Below, piece by piece: positions 19,700 through 29,763 of a DNA stretch of 41,876 nucleotides. The translations under genes and the position numbers were made by a program. The number at the start of each line of letters is the position of its first letter. Position 1 is the first letter of the stretch. The notes below the pieces were generated by a model. The model made no database searches. It saw only the letters and a list, made by a program, of their open reading frames with translations, and was not told the DNA's origin. Source of the stretch: Chara braunii (lineage: Eukaryota > Streptophyta > Charophyceae > Charales > Characeae); NCBI GenBank assembly GCA_003427395.1, contig BFEA01000141.1, positions 1,291,459-1,333,334 on the forward strand, written 5' to 3'.

Positions 19700-22406
19700 A
19701 AAGCGAGTGATGAATACACCATCGAAGCATGTTGCGGAACCAGCTCGAGAGGCGGGTCACGTGCGCAGGGTACCTGTGTTGACGTTTACAAATATAGGAA
19801 GTCCATCCTTTCGCAAGCGTTGTTGGCGAGTGCCCGCGAAAAAGCATGCGTCGTGTGAGCATCACTGCTGCAGCTTTGAAATCATACAAGTTGCAGACAT
19901 ACTCAAAGCTAGTAAGTTGCCATGTAAACACTCCCGCCGGCTGGTGTGCAGGGACGTTAGACGTAGCACTAGGATAACGAATAACAGGGAAATTTCATTC
20001 AGCTGCTTTGTCAAAGACACTCATACGCAGGGAACCGTCAAGGCGAACTTGGAGGCGTGCACCTAAGAATGTGCAAGAGCTATCCGGTGTTGTGGTCTCC
20101 TTCCATTCGAGGCCATAGTGTTCTGACGGTCGTGGCAATGTCCCCATGAGAGAACATCATCGATCAAGCGGTATGTGGACGCATACCGTTGAGTTACTAA
20201 AGATCACACTGCTGGAGGTCATCAACAAATCGAGCCTCATCCCAATACAACGTCAAATTAGTTATCTCCGGACCAGAATTAGTCCCCATCGGGATGCCAA
20301 TTAGCTGATGTTGCAAGGTGCCGTCCGCTGCATAAAGATACGTGTTTTTCACAATAAATGGAGATGTTCAAGAATTTGGGAAACAATCAAGGTGTTTGGT
20401 CCGGTATCAACCGTCCACTCCCCTTGGCGGGGCCCTTTAACAATCATGTTAAGGGTAGGAGGATATGTGCGCCCCTGTGCGTGTTGTTGTAAGGCATATG
20501 TATACGCTTCCTCAACCGCTTTTGATACATTATGACAAATACGATCATAAGGAAGATTGGTATACATAGTTGTGATATTAACAGTGTGAGGAGCATGGTC
20601 ACGAAGAGGAGGAATTACATTTGAGATCAAGCATCACCTCCTCAGTGCTTTGCACGATCCAACGCCGTCTCACACCGCTTTGCTGATACAACACATTATC
20701 CTTCTCACGGAGAGTTTCAATGACTCCTTGTAGTGCAACGCTGAGGTGGGCAAAAGTGACGGTAGTACTGGCCAAGGGTTTGTGGGGAGGTCGATGGTGG
20801 ACTGCATGAACAGATGGCGCAACTGATCGAGATCGCTGCGGCAGGGAGAGATTATTCCGCTCCGTGACGCCGACAATACTGCGAAGCCCACGGGGGGCGA
20901 TTTGTGCGCTTTAAGTGCATAGTACAGATATGGCAGCGTGTCTTTGTGTGTATATCCCCACCGATGATTCCAGAGCGCGTGATGTTCCAGGATATCGGCG
21001 ACAGACTCAAGAGGCGCATCATAGGTAGGGTTGTCCAAATAAGCAAATAGATGAGACAGGTACCAATTTTTACAACAGATTGCCAAGTTTTGTGAGGTCT
21101 TGTCAACAGGACAATAGCAAAGTGTTGTTGAAGTTGTCTCAAAGCCCTGTGCATCGAGTGAAGGGAGTGCGGTTGTCGTGTGGTAGTGTGGGGGGATGAG
21201 ATGTTGCTTTGGCAACGTGTGAGAACGACTGAGCGCCACTGCTGCAATTTGTTCAGAGTGGCCGGCCAAAGCTGCTCGGAGACCGACCTCAAGTATTTAG
21301 CAATATACTCGTCAAGGCCGACTCTAACAACCTTGAGCACATCAGCGATTTGTCCATTAAGACGATAGTTCGAGCCTTCATGGAACAAGTCGCGGAGGCG
21401 ATCATCAAGAATGATGTCGCAGTCGACTGTAACAACATGGTCGTCGACTAAGTGTGAGCAGTCAGGAAACACTTTCCGACATTGACAGTCTGAGGGGTCA
21501 GGCAGGGAGATCCCAAGTGTGACGTTGAGCGCAACTTCCGTGAAATTAGAGAATTGGACGTGAGTTGGCGGCAACAACTTATCATAGATACGCAGGTGTG
21601 CTGCGGCATCAGGGTCAGGGTGCAAGTGGAGCACCTGGGGTGCATGCAGGGCTTGTCGCAGCCCCGTTACCTCAGACACCTCGTGCATGTGCACAACTTT
21701 ATTATGATCAAGGAAGGCATCTCGAGACTGAGCTTCGTATCGCTGGCGAACATGTTGATACTTCCGAATCAGGCATTCAAGCTGACGGATATGTGCAGTC
21801 ATATCTGCATTGGAGATATTATTGCTCAACCACTGCAGCAAGCGAACACGCCAAACTGACGTTGCTTGTTGGATGACAGATTCCATCTGTTGCGAAATGC
21901 CAGCAGCAGCCTGTGAGAGAAGATTGTGCAGTGCAGACCGGATTTGAAAGTTGGGGCCTGGACGCAAATCAAAAGGTTGGGGCTGTTGATGGTCTGACGG
22001 ACAAGGGCCTGTCTGTGTCCATCGATGAGGACGACGTTGTCGTCTTCTTGCAGGCAGGCGAGCAAGCGGCAGGACAGCATTGAGACCGGTTGGATGAAGA
22101 GTCCGTAACCGGCGTACCCAATAGGCTTCCCGTGTCGTAGCAACCCGTCGAAAAAGGTTACGGTCAACAAGACCTTGCGATGTATGGTAAAAGGCCGGGT
22201 CAATACGCTCCAAGGGCCAGACTGCAAAATTGAAGGGGTTTTGACAAGACATGACATTGTAGAGTCGGCGACGCCGAAACTCCGCAGCGGAACGACGATT
22301 CTTGCAAACGTTGATGCGAGGAGTGCATAGTCTGACCTATGTCAAGACGCCCAGAGGGGATATGAACGATGGCATAGATCACTCCCCGGACAAAGAGAGG
22401 GTCCAT
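19700..22406 (-). pseudogene. GIY-YIG endonuclease / reverse transcriptase of the PLE, frameshifted
   Basis: The nuclease starts at Met 22406: GVIYAIVHIPSGRLDIGQT is the GIY...YIG core, with the YIG Tyr replaced by Asp. A frameshift near 22280 leads into the 22252-20852 frame (AYWVRRLRTLHPTGLNA end of GIY-YIG; DCQC linker, residues 256-258; then HVVTVDCDIILDDRLRDL, a typical PLE pre-RT block). A shift near 20895 moves frame again. RT motifs: YLYYALKAHKSP; NITTMYTNLPYDRI (motif A, with Asn at the expected Asp); PMGTNSGPEITNLTLYWDE (motif B region, about 20230-20300); YRLIDDVLS (motif C, Asp-Asp intact, 20153-20176). A thumb-like segment lies in 19931-19740. Known PLE RTs are relatives of telomerase RT. 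Not functional as assembled. Confidence 0.8.
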
Positions 22407-22511
22407 ACCTGATTGCAGTGCCTATTGATCAATGCCTCTCAGCTGCAATTCGAAACGCTATGTTTGAATCTGCCTCTTGCACCAAGTGCCTGCAGAGTAA
22501 AGGTCGGTATT

Positions 22512-22835
22512 CTAGCGAAGGTGTCGAATCCAATCAACGCGACGTGTGGAATCGCCGTGTAGATGAGGTTGGGAAGAAAAAGCAGAGAAGAGTCGATGAT
22601 TATTATGAGAAACTAAACCTGAAGTAGTGTCGACAGGGAATCTCCCAAGAATTCTCTGATCCACTGTGTCTAATGTAGTGTCAACAGGAAATCTACCAAG
22701 GATTGCCTGACCTATGTTGCGTGGAACTACGCCTACCATGCGAGTAGTAGGAAATTTCCTGAGAATCCTCTGATTAATCATTTGTGTTGAATTCATTTGT
22801 TTAAGAGTAACATTTATTTTTTTGAATTTTTTCAT
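22512..22835 (-). CDS. Leader ORF with repeated QRILGRFPVDTT-type peptide
   Basis: 107 codons directly upstream of the nuclease in the same frame, separated from it by stops at 22512 and near 22458. The peptide contains QRILRKFPTT, QAILGRFPVDTT and QRILGRFPVDTT, reflecting three diverged DNA repeats (AGTGTCGACAGGGAATCTCCC and variants at about 22627, 22675 and 22745). I recognise no domain. It may be a 5' leader or N-terminal extension of the element polyprotein, or noncoding repeats. Confidence 0.35.
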   Translation of the reverse strand: MKKFKKINVTLKQMNSTQMINQRILRKFPTTRMVGVVPRNIGQAILGRFPVDTTLDTVDQRILGRFPVDTTSGLVSHNNHRLFSAFSSQPHLHGDSTRRVDWIRHLR

Positions 22836-23591
22836 TCTTTGGTAAGAGAAGAGACGAAGAGGTGCACAGAAAGGCAGGGTTTTAGGCCCGACAGCCAGTT
22901 CGGAATTGATCCTGCCGCCGTCCTGTTCGTATGGTATTCACCATTAGCAGTGAGCAAACAGAATGTTGGTTCATGTACGGCTCTGCATCCCCCGATGAGT
23001 GTGTCGTGACCCAGTGTGATCCAATGCGATCCCAACGCTCACAGCCTTGCACCGGCAGACCAACAGTGTCAGTTAAGCAAAAGCAAGCCAACCTGTAGGG
23101 TTTATTAACATATGAGGATTACACGAAAGAGTGCGATACGAAGAGGTGAGATGGGCATGGGGGCTGCCACCCGGGTTTGGCTAACCTTAGGTGGTCCGTA
23201 ATTATACCCACTACACGGGAAAAGGGTTACAACATGTCCTTGCGGTGACCGCCACCACAGTCCTTATGTGCACAATACCTTATACAATAACAAAACCGTA
23301 GCACCAAGCAACGTACCAGATCAATCACCTAACAGGGCTAGTATTGTTCAAGCATAAAGAAAATAATAACAAAGTAGCAGGTTATCAAAGAGCCCGCCGA
23401 ATGAAATACAGCCCCTGAAAGGATTCAAGAAGCAATGAGAGAACAGGGGGCAGAATGCAAAACGCAGATTGACAATACGCAATCCATACATCAATGAAAG
23501 ATATCAATTGAAGATTCAATTGAGGAATCACCTGGTTGTACAGGCCCGACGCTCGCCGTTCAATCTGCAAACGAAGAGAGCTAGCAACGTC
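22836..23591. other. No gene seen (PLE 5' flank or leader)
   Basis: Frames here are short and show no domain. The last 50 bases (ACAGGCCCGACGCTCGCC...GAGAGCTAGCAACGTC, about 23541-23591) recur at 30585-30636, each time just before a PLE 3' terminus, so they are element sequence or a shared target. Confidence 0.45.
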
Positions 23592-23860
23592 AACATATAT
23601 ATTGTCACATAACTATTGACTAAGAGCGTAAGCACGTGAAGTAGAAGAAGAAATAAGATGAGCGAAGAAAAAAAAAATGAAAGGACAGACAGGCAAAGAG
23701 ACAGACAAACCAGAATGACACAAAACAATGTCCTCTTATTCTTTGTTTCATAGTATCATTACTTCTTTCAGTGTTTAACAAAAACAATTTACAATGAATC
23801 AAAGGATAAAAATCATAAACAAAGGCACATTGAAATCATTCAGTTTCTCAGTCTTCTTAA
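23592..23860 (-). repeat. Short PLE 3' fragment (severely 5'-truncated copy)
   Basis: About 270 bases closely matching 16776-17038 and 27362-27628, from TATATATTGTCAC to CAGTCTTCTTAA, where similarity stops abruptly at the start of the 204-bp tandem repeat. Fits an incomplete reverse-transcription product. Confidence 0.8.
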
Positions 23861-24264
23861 AAAGCGGGTAGCGTGACCACATCACTCAGTCAGTCTAGCA
23901 CGTGAAAAACACAGGAAATTTGCAATAATTGTCGTTTGCAAGAGTACAAATCAGCTCTGGTCAGCTAACGCTCACAGGGTGGATCTAGTACCGACAATTG
24001 GGCAAGGGTGGAACATGGTGTGTTAATTTACACCGACAGCTCTGTTGCTCGAGAGCAAAGTGTAAAAGCAGGCAGTGTGACCACATCACTCAGTCAGTCT
24101 AGCACGTGAAAAACACAGGAAATTTGCAACAATTGTCGTTTGCATGAGTATAAATCAGCTATGGTCAACTAACGCTCACAGGGTGGATCTAGTACCGACA
24201 ATTGGGCAGGGGTGGAACATGGTGTGTTAATTTACACCGACAGCTCTGTTGCTCGAGAGCAACC
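23861..24264. repeat. 204-bp tandem duplication
   Basis: Unit 1 (23861-24064) and unit 2 (24065-24264) are closely similar. Each ends with GGTGTGTTAATTTACACC and TTGCTCGAGAGCAA, both inverted repeats able to form hairpins. The pair directly precedes the ORF at 24290. I cannot tell whether this is a promoter duplication, short LTR-like copies or a simple satellite. Confidence 0.85.
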
Positions 24265-24289
24265 TTCTGCTCTAAGCTAGTGGCCCCTC

Positions 24290-24667
24290 ATGGGTCAACG
24301 GCAGTCCAGTCTATTCATCAACCGGGGTTCGGAGCTGGAAGAAGAAATCATGGGAAGCAAAGACATTGTGGGAATGAACTACGCTCTTTATTGGGATAGA
24401 AAGGACGGTTGGGAAGAGAAAGCAATCAAGGACATTCAACACAGCCTAGAACTAATGAGAGTAAGTGCATTGGAACTAGTAAGGGGTCAAAAACACATTG
24501 TGTACACCTTTTATTTCTACGGATCAGACAGACGGTTGCATAGCAACTTTCCTCCATTGAGACTGTTGGTCGGGCGAGAGAAGCCGTCAATAGCCAACAA
24601 TGCGAATGAAAAAGGGGGGCGGCATCTCATAAACCGCGCACAGAAAACAGCAGGGTGGACAAACTAA
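24290..24667 (+). CDS. Unrecognised ORF, 125 aa
   Basis: Starts MGQRQSS (a possible N-myristoylation-like start, Gly at position 2), then a charged helical-looking segment (ELEEEIMG; GWEEKAIKDIQHSLELMRVSALELV), an aromatic IVYTFYFYG strand and a basic tail. No family is recognised. It follows the 204-bp tandem repeat by 25 bases. Further coding-like but interrupted frames follow (GTIKELRPYLKKGKETPEKF near 25100; KLLRSFGPKLYTDYPKPPVP near 25235), so it may be the first ORF of a decayed element. Evidence of being a real protein is limited to open length and ordinary composition. Confidence 0.35.
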   Translation: MGQRQSSLFINRGSELEEEIMGSKDIVGMNYALYWDRKDGWEEKAIKDIQHSLELMRVSALELVRGQKHIVYTFYFYGSDRRLHSNFPPLRLLVGREKPSIANNANEKGGRHLINRAQKTAGWTN

Positions 24668-26150
24668 GCGGAAAAACTCTCTGGGCCAGACGTGAAAAAG
24701 AGCATTCAATCAATACTCGAGCAGCATTAAAGCAACATTCAATGGGTACTCGAGCAGCATTCAATCAGCATTCATTCAGTATGCAGTCAAACACTCAACC
24801 AACACTCAATCATCTAAGTTGCTTGAGACTTCGAACTGGGTCAACCAGTATCCAATCACACTTATTTGCATCTAAGAATCGACATCAATTAGATCGTGTT
24901 ACCCTCTAAGAGATATTGGATCGGTTTCAACATCCCATTATAATACATGAGTACAATTCAGTCGTTCTCAGTCTAAGAGGCCATTCTGGCCAGTCTCAAC
25001 AGGATCGCCTCCAGAGATGCCTTCCAGCATCGGTACGTCAGTGCAAACGGTTTCAAGTGAGGTGAACTATTTATCTTTGTAGTTCATATTGAGTTCGCAA
25101 AGGGTACCATTAAGGAGTTGAGGCCCTATCTGAAGAAAGGCAAAGAGACTCCTGAAAAGTTCGACTAAGTCTAGATCTCGACAGTCAAATACCTCGAGGA
25201 AAGAGAGAGAGAGCTCGATGAGAGTGGTACCAAGCTGCTCCGAAGCTTTGGACCCAAGCTCTACACTGATTATCCCAAGCCTCCAGTACCCTTAATTCTC
25301 ACGAATGGCTCTACTTGGGGAGACCTGGTCGATCTAGCCAAGAGTTGCATTTCACCTACATCGATCGACTATGAGGCAGTGATTGAGCCAACAAGAGTTC
25401 CAACATCTCAGACGAGGGATCTTCTCTCAACCATATCTCCCTACACTATGGGAGGAGTTTTGTGTTATGGTGACTTCCGTATCATGGGACTTGGTTGGAA
25501 ATGCTTGGAACTCGCAGGCTTTAGGTGGCTCTATATTCAGAGGTCACAATCTCAGGAAGTAGAGGGGCGTGGTTAACGACACAGGAAACACACAGCAAAA
25601 TGAGAGATTTGAGTGTACTACCAAGAGAGATGAGTGAGGACTCTTGCCTGGTGTTGGCCATGCTCTTTATGTGTACTCTCTGAGATTATTACGAGTTCTC
25701 ATTCTTCCCTCACTTATCCTAGTCATCACTCGAGTCAGTCAGTCTTTGCTTTTTTTGCATTATTTCTGCTTGATGATTTGCGTTCCGAGATGATCTCGTC
25801 ACAGTTCTCAAAAATTATAAAATTGGCAAATTGATGCATGCATGACATACCAAAATTTTATGATTAATATTTGCATGATTCTTGTTGTTCCAAATCAAAA
25901 TAAAAGATTCCTAAAACCGGGGACCGACGAAGACCGCAATTGAAGGGTCTCGCTCGAAGCCGGACGCACACAACAGGAAGGGATTTGCTTTATTTAATTT
26001 ATTTTATTTATTCCAAACATCATTCAAAATCCTGCATGACAGCTTGTTGGCTTTCTGATCGCCCAAAGAGAGCCGATTGGAAAAAGTGCGACTACGCGCG
26101 CGTGTAGTAGTGTATATTTCGATGTGCTAGTGAAAATTTCATTCGATTTT
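24668..26150. other. Decayed coding-like sequence, then nothing recognisable
   Basis: 24700-24800 repeats an ATTCAATCAGCATTC-like motif. 25080-25575 reads as protein in one frame apart from stops near 25165-25175 (EERERELDESGTKLL; NGSTWGDLVDLAKSCISP; a frame to a TAA at 25576). I cannot name the family. From 25600 to 26150 I see AT-richer DNA without a gene. Confidence 0.35.
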
Positions 26151-26285
26151 GCTCATCCTATCGATGGAAGTAGCGTGAGGCCAGTTGCGGGGTTCGAGAC
26201 TTACCTGTTGGCCGGTGTGTTGCTCAACCACTCCGTGGAAGAAGCGTGAGGCGAGCCGCGGGGTTGGAGACTTGGCCGGTGCATT
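26151..26285. repeat. Two-unit tandem repeat (about 65-70 bp)
   Basis: CTCATCCTATCGATGGAAGTAGCGTGAGG... and CTCAACCACTCCGTGGAAGAAGCGTGAGG... both run to GGCCGGTG(T/C)(G/A)TTG. A third unit appears to begin at 26286, before the CT tract. Confidence 0.8.
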
Positions 26286-26302
26286 GCTCATCCTATCGGT
26301 AG

Positions 26303-26335
<33 letters not shown>

Positions 26336-26951
26336 NNNNNNNNNNNNNNNNNNNNNNNNNNNNNNNNNNNNNNNNNNNNNNNNNNNNNNNNNNNNNNNNN
26401 NNNNNNNNNNNNNNNNNNNNNNNNNNNNNNNNNNNNNNNNNNNNNNNNNNNNNNNNNNNNNNNNNNNNNNNNNNNNNNNNNNNNNNNNNNNNNNNNNNNN
26501 NNNNNNNNNNNNNNNNNNNNNNNNNNNNNNNNNNNNNNNNNNNNNNNNNNNNNNNNNNNNNNNNNNNNNNNNNNNNNNNNNNNNNNNNNNNNNNNNNNNN
26601 NNNNNNNNNNNNNNNNNNNNNNNNNNNNNNNNNNNNNNNNNNNNNNNNNNNNNNNNNNNNNNNNNNNNNNNNNNNNNNNNNNNNNNNNNNNNNNNNNNNN
26701 NNNNNNNNNNNNNNNNNNNNNNNNNNNNNNNNNNNNNNNNNNNNNNNNNNNNNNNNNNNNNNNNNNNNNNNNNNNNNNNNNNNNNNNNNNNNNNNNNNNN
26801 NNNNNNNNNNNNNNNNNNNNNNNNNNNNNNNNNNNNNNNNNNNNNNNNNNNNNNNNNNNNNNNNNNNNNNNNNNNNNNNNNNNNNNNNNNNNNNNNNNNN
26901 NNNNNNNNNNNNNNNNNNNNNNNNNNNNNNNNNNNNNNNNNNNNNNNNNNN
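26336..26951. other. Assembly gap (616 N) between CT and GA tracts
   Basis: (CT)n runs up to the gap from the left and (GA)n leaves it on the right. These are complementary repeats, so the missing sequence must include a switch of the purine-rich strand, or the scaffold join is inverted. Long frames of unknown residues here are meaningless. Confidence 0.98.
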
Positions 26952-26981
26952 GAGAGAGAGAGAGAGACCAGATTGACAAAA

Positions 26982-27310
26982 TCGAATGAATCTTCCGCTA
27001 AAATATGGAAATATACACTACCTGGCAGCTGGCAGCATGGTAGACAGGATGGGCAAAATTGAATGAATCTTCCACTAAAATATGAAAATATACACTACCT
27101 GGTTGAATATGGCCACACCTGTCAGACAACACTTCTGTAATCGACGGCGCGGTGTGAAACAAACCCGCAGCGAAAAGAAAAACCCGTTCATAAAGTCCCG
27201 CCAACACCAACCCCCCCCCCAAAAAAAAACGGTCGTAAACAAAAAACCGCGTCGAGCCCACGAAGCCGCGCCAACACCAACCCAAAAAAAAAAACGGTCG
27301 TAAACCGAAA
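26982..27310. repeat. Short dispersed and tandem repeats, no gene
   Basis: The segment AAAATCGAATGAATCTTCC...ACACTACCTGG occurs at about 26988 and 27056, and in part at 7722. CGCCAACACCAACCC + C/A run + ACGGTCGTAAAC occurs at about 27201 and 27269. No domain-bearing frame. Confidence 0.7.
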
Positions 27311-28100
27311 ACCAAAGGTCTCAGCGGGACGCGTCACTCAACACCCGTTGTTGCTTTTAAGTGTATATATATATTGTCACAGAACTATTGACTAAGAGCG
27401 TAAGCACGTAAAGTGGAAGAAGAAATAAGATGAGCGAAGAAAAGAAAAAAAAGGACAGACAGGCAAAGAGACGAACAAGCCAGAATGACACAAAACAGTG
27501 TCCTCTTATTCTTTGTTTCACTGTATTCTTATTTCTTTCAGTGTCTTACAAAAACAATTACACTTAACAAGGGATAAAAATAAAAAACAAAGACACATTG
27601 AAATCATTCAGTTTCTCAGTCTTCTTAACGCCTCCTCCACCGTGCCTCTAACGTACAAGGTTCGCCACGTTGATGAAGTTGAGCGCGCACTGCCCCCATC
27701 CCCGTATGCCATAACAGCCCACTTGCACGCTATGGGAAAGAGGCAAAGTGAAGGAAGAGGTGTTAAACACAAGGAAGAGGGGAGCAGAAAAGGAAAACTG
27801 ATAGGCAGAGGGAGGAAAAATAAAAAAACTGACAAATATCTTCTTTCTTTTACTGCATTTTTCTTTCTTTCACAGTTTTGCAGTTTCGGTGAAGTCTACC
27901 ATGTTCGGTTTTCAGCGCACCTTCACTTCTCCATTTTTCATTCTCATTTTCACCCTTCAGACTTTTCCTTTGAGGGTGTTAGGGTGTCAGGTACAAACAA
28001 CGTAAAATGACACAAACTTCACTGTTTTTCAGTTTTAGTGAAGGGTTTCCCACCTTTGCACATTCTTCTACACTCTTTTCAACGCACCTACACATTTTTG

Positions 28101-28660
28101 TTAGGGTGAAAGGTACATCCAAGTAAGACCCTCATGACAGATAGGACAACTGTCATAAGGATGCGGGCGATGGTAGCAGCCCTCCCGCTGATCTACAGGA
28201 CGAAAACCATTCAGATAAGCAACTTTGTCACAGGAGGAGCCAGGGCGGCTACCATTGCCGGTTGAAGGCCATGACGATTGTGGGGCATTCACCATCACAG
28301 TTAAGTGCACATTCGCTATAGCGCCCACAGGCACAGATGGGACATACTGCGTCTGGATGTTCACAATCCGAATACAGGTGGCATCCTTGTCGACAGCGGG
28401 CCTGGAAAAATTATACGGTTGTACTGATGTCGACAAAGTCGATGCTTTCCACAACCAAGTGCAATTATGTCAGTGATCTCACAAAGAAGGAGGTCACAAG
28501 GTGTTTGTACAGCATGTGGGAGAATGAAGACTAAAGCAGGCACGGTGACAAACATGGAGGTAGGCACGGAGACAGATACAGAAACAGGCATGGAGACAGG
28601 TGCAGATGCAAGCACAGAGACAGGTGCAGAGGCGGGAACGGACATACACGAGGTACCCAA
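28101..28660 (-). pseudogene. RING-like zinc-finger part, second PLE copy
   Basis: GCGKHRLCRHQYN is read in the frame ending at 28361, and GCYHRPHPYDSCPICHEGL in the frame of 28101-28454. The two are out of register, and small deletions (for example in the CPIC-flanking CEHP region) break continuity. Cys and His positions seen in the first copy are largely kept. Confidence 0.6.
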
Positions 28661-29225
28661 AAGGTCAATAACCTACAAGGAAACAGACTCAAAAATAGGC
28701 ACAGAGAGAGGTACGGAGGCAAGCAGAGAGATAGGCGTAGAGGCGGGCATGGAAGTACACGAGGTACCCATAGGGTCAATGACCTGACACAGTTACAGGT
28801 AGAGTAATTACACACGAGATCACAAATAGCAGTAATAGTTTGCACCATAGCACCGCCATTCCATAACTCCCAAGAACCAGAGGCACGGCCAAGAGCGGTG
28901 TAGTGGCCAGGAGCATGTAGAATATAGGCACAAACGTGCGAACAGTGGTCCGAGTCGTCACCCAAAGGGGCACGCTGCATATCAAGTCGATGCCTTATCA
29001 AAGCAGTCTCCAAAACAGAGACTTTGAATAACCCATGTGGAGTGTAATTACTATCTTGCGGGGGATGCAAAGCCGGGTGATCGCCATATAACTCACGGTC
29101 CTGAGCATCAAGATCGGAAGCAATGGCCAAAAAATCAGAATGAGTATATGGTTCCCGACGATAGGCTTGTAAGCAAATGTTAGTAGCATCGAGGCCACAC
29201 AGATTCGGTGGAGGCGGATTTTCTA
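28531..29225 (-). pseudogene. Josephin-like protease, second PLE copy
   Basis: Read on the minus strand, NLCGLDATNICLQAYRREP is followed by SDLDAQDRELYGDHP, VSVLETALIRHRLDMQRAP, CAYILHAPGHYTALGR and SGSWELWNGG. Catalytic Cys, His and Asn are all kept, with the same spacing as in the copy at 17.7-19.3 kb. The frame is open through the domain and then diverges near 28790, where a small deletion (NYP region) shifts it. Differences from the first copy are scattered and avoid the catalytic blocks. An upstream start is lacking because the copy is truncated. Confidence 0.7.
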
Positions 29226-29443
29226 CAGAATCTCCTATAGTCCCCTTGCCAAGTTCATCCTCGGATGGTCCCTCGCCATCATCCCTCCTATTTTATGTTT
29301 GTCGCGTTGCAGAATGGTCTGCTGTCGAAGAGCGTCGCAGGCGTGGTAAGGATGCTTGGGGCGGCAAAAGACGGGGAGGGGATGCTGGGGAGGGCCGTGG
29401 TGGGGAGAATGAATGGGTTTTTCGTCGTCCAAGAACAGAGATT

Positions 29444-29763
29444 ATTTTCAATCCTCATTCTGTTTCGTATGATTATCATTGCTCATTAAACTAATTCTAT
29501 AAAATAAAAAATAGAGAATGCAGAGAATAGATAGAAAAAAAGAAATACACCAATCTATAACACGCTCAATCTGAATCACAATATAATATGTACAATAAAT
29601 CAAATATCCATATTGAGTAGTAGAATATAAAATAAAATATAATAAAATAATATATACTAATAAAATAAAATAATATTTAAAAAAAAAAAAAAAGAATAAT
29701 ATAAAATAAATAGATAAATAATGTTATGTTGTCTATTATATGAATATATATACATTTATACAT
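29444..29763. other. AT-rich intergenic stretch
   Basis: Very AT-rich, with ATAAAATAAAATAATA runs and a poly-A tract near 29680. No gene. Confidence 0.7.

Larger units (their letters stand above)
16776..22835 (-). mobile_element. Penelope-like retroelement (N-terminal GIY-YIG, Naiad/Chlamys type) with Josephin/RING module
   Basis: On the minus strand, in order: a repeat-containing leader (22512-22835), GIY-YIG endonuclease (from 22406), CxC linker (about 21480), RT, a Pro/Ser/Thr-rich linker, a Josephin-like protease, RING-like zinc fingers, and a 3' region of about 750 bp. An endonuclease ahead of the RT with a CxC link is the published hallmark of the Naiad/Chlamys clade; I see no CCHH finger in the nuclease, which favours Chlamys. 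The 3' end ...GTGACAATATATA abuts TATA-rich DNA, as do other copies here. The 5' boundary is uncertain. Frameshifts make this copy defective for RT. Confidence 0.8.
27362..29443 (-). mobile_element. Second PLE copy, 5'-truncated within the linker
   Basis: Matches the 16776-18935 part of the full element from the TATATATTGTCAC 3' end up to the CGTCCAAGAACAG segment, where similarity ceases at about 29443 and AT-rich DNA begins. It therefore keeps the 3' UTR, zinc fingers, Josephin domain and part of the Pro-rich linker but no RT. The left border lies in a TATATATA run. Confidence 0.85.

Noticed and set aside
18009-19710. Plus-strand ORFs rich in Thr/Gly/Glu opposite the Josephin region
   Set aside because: Antisense translations of the Pro/Ser/Val-rich linker repeats; the minus strand carries the recognisable domains.
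26190-26275. GGGTTCGAGAC, a B-box-like element suggesting a tRNA
   Set aside because: No A box at proper distance and no cloverleaf; it lies in a two-unit tandem repeat.
26185-26979. Long ORFs across the gap on both strands
   Set aside because: They consist of undetermined residues; the sequence is N.
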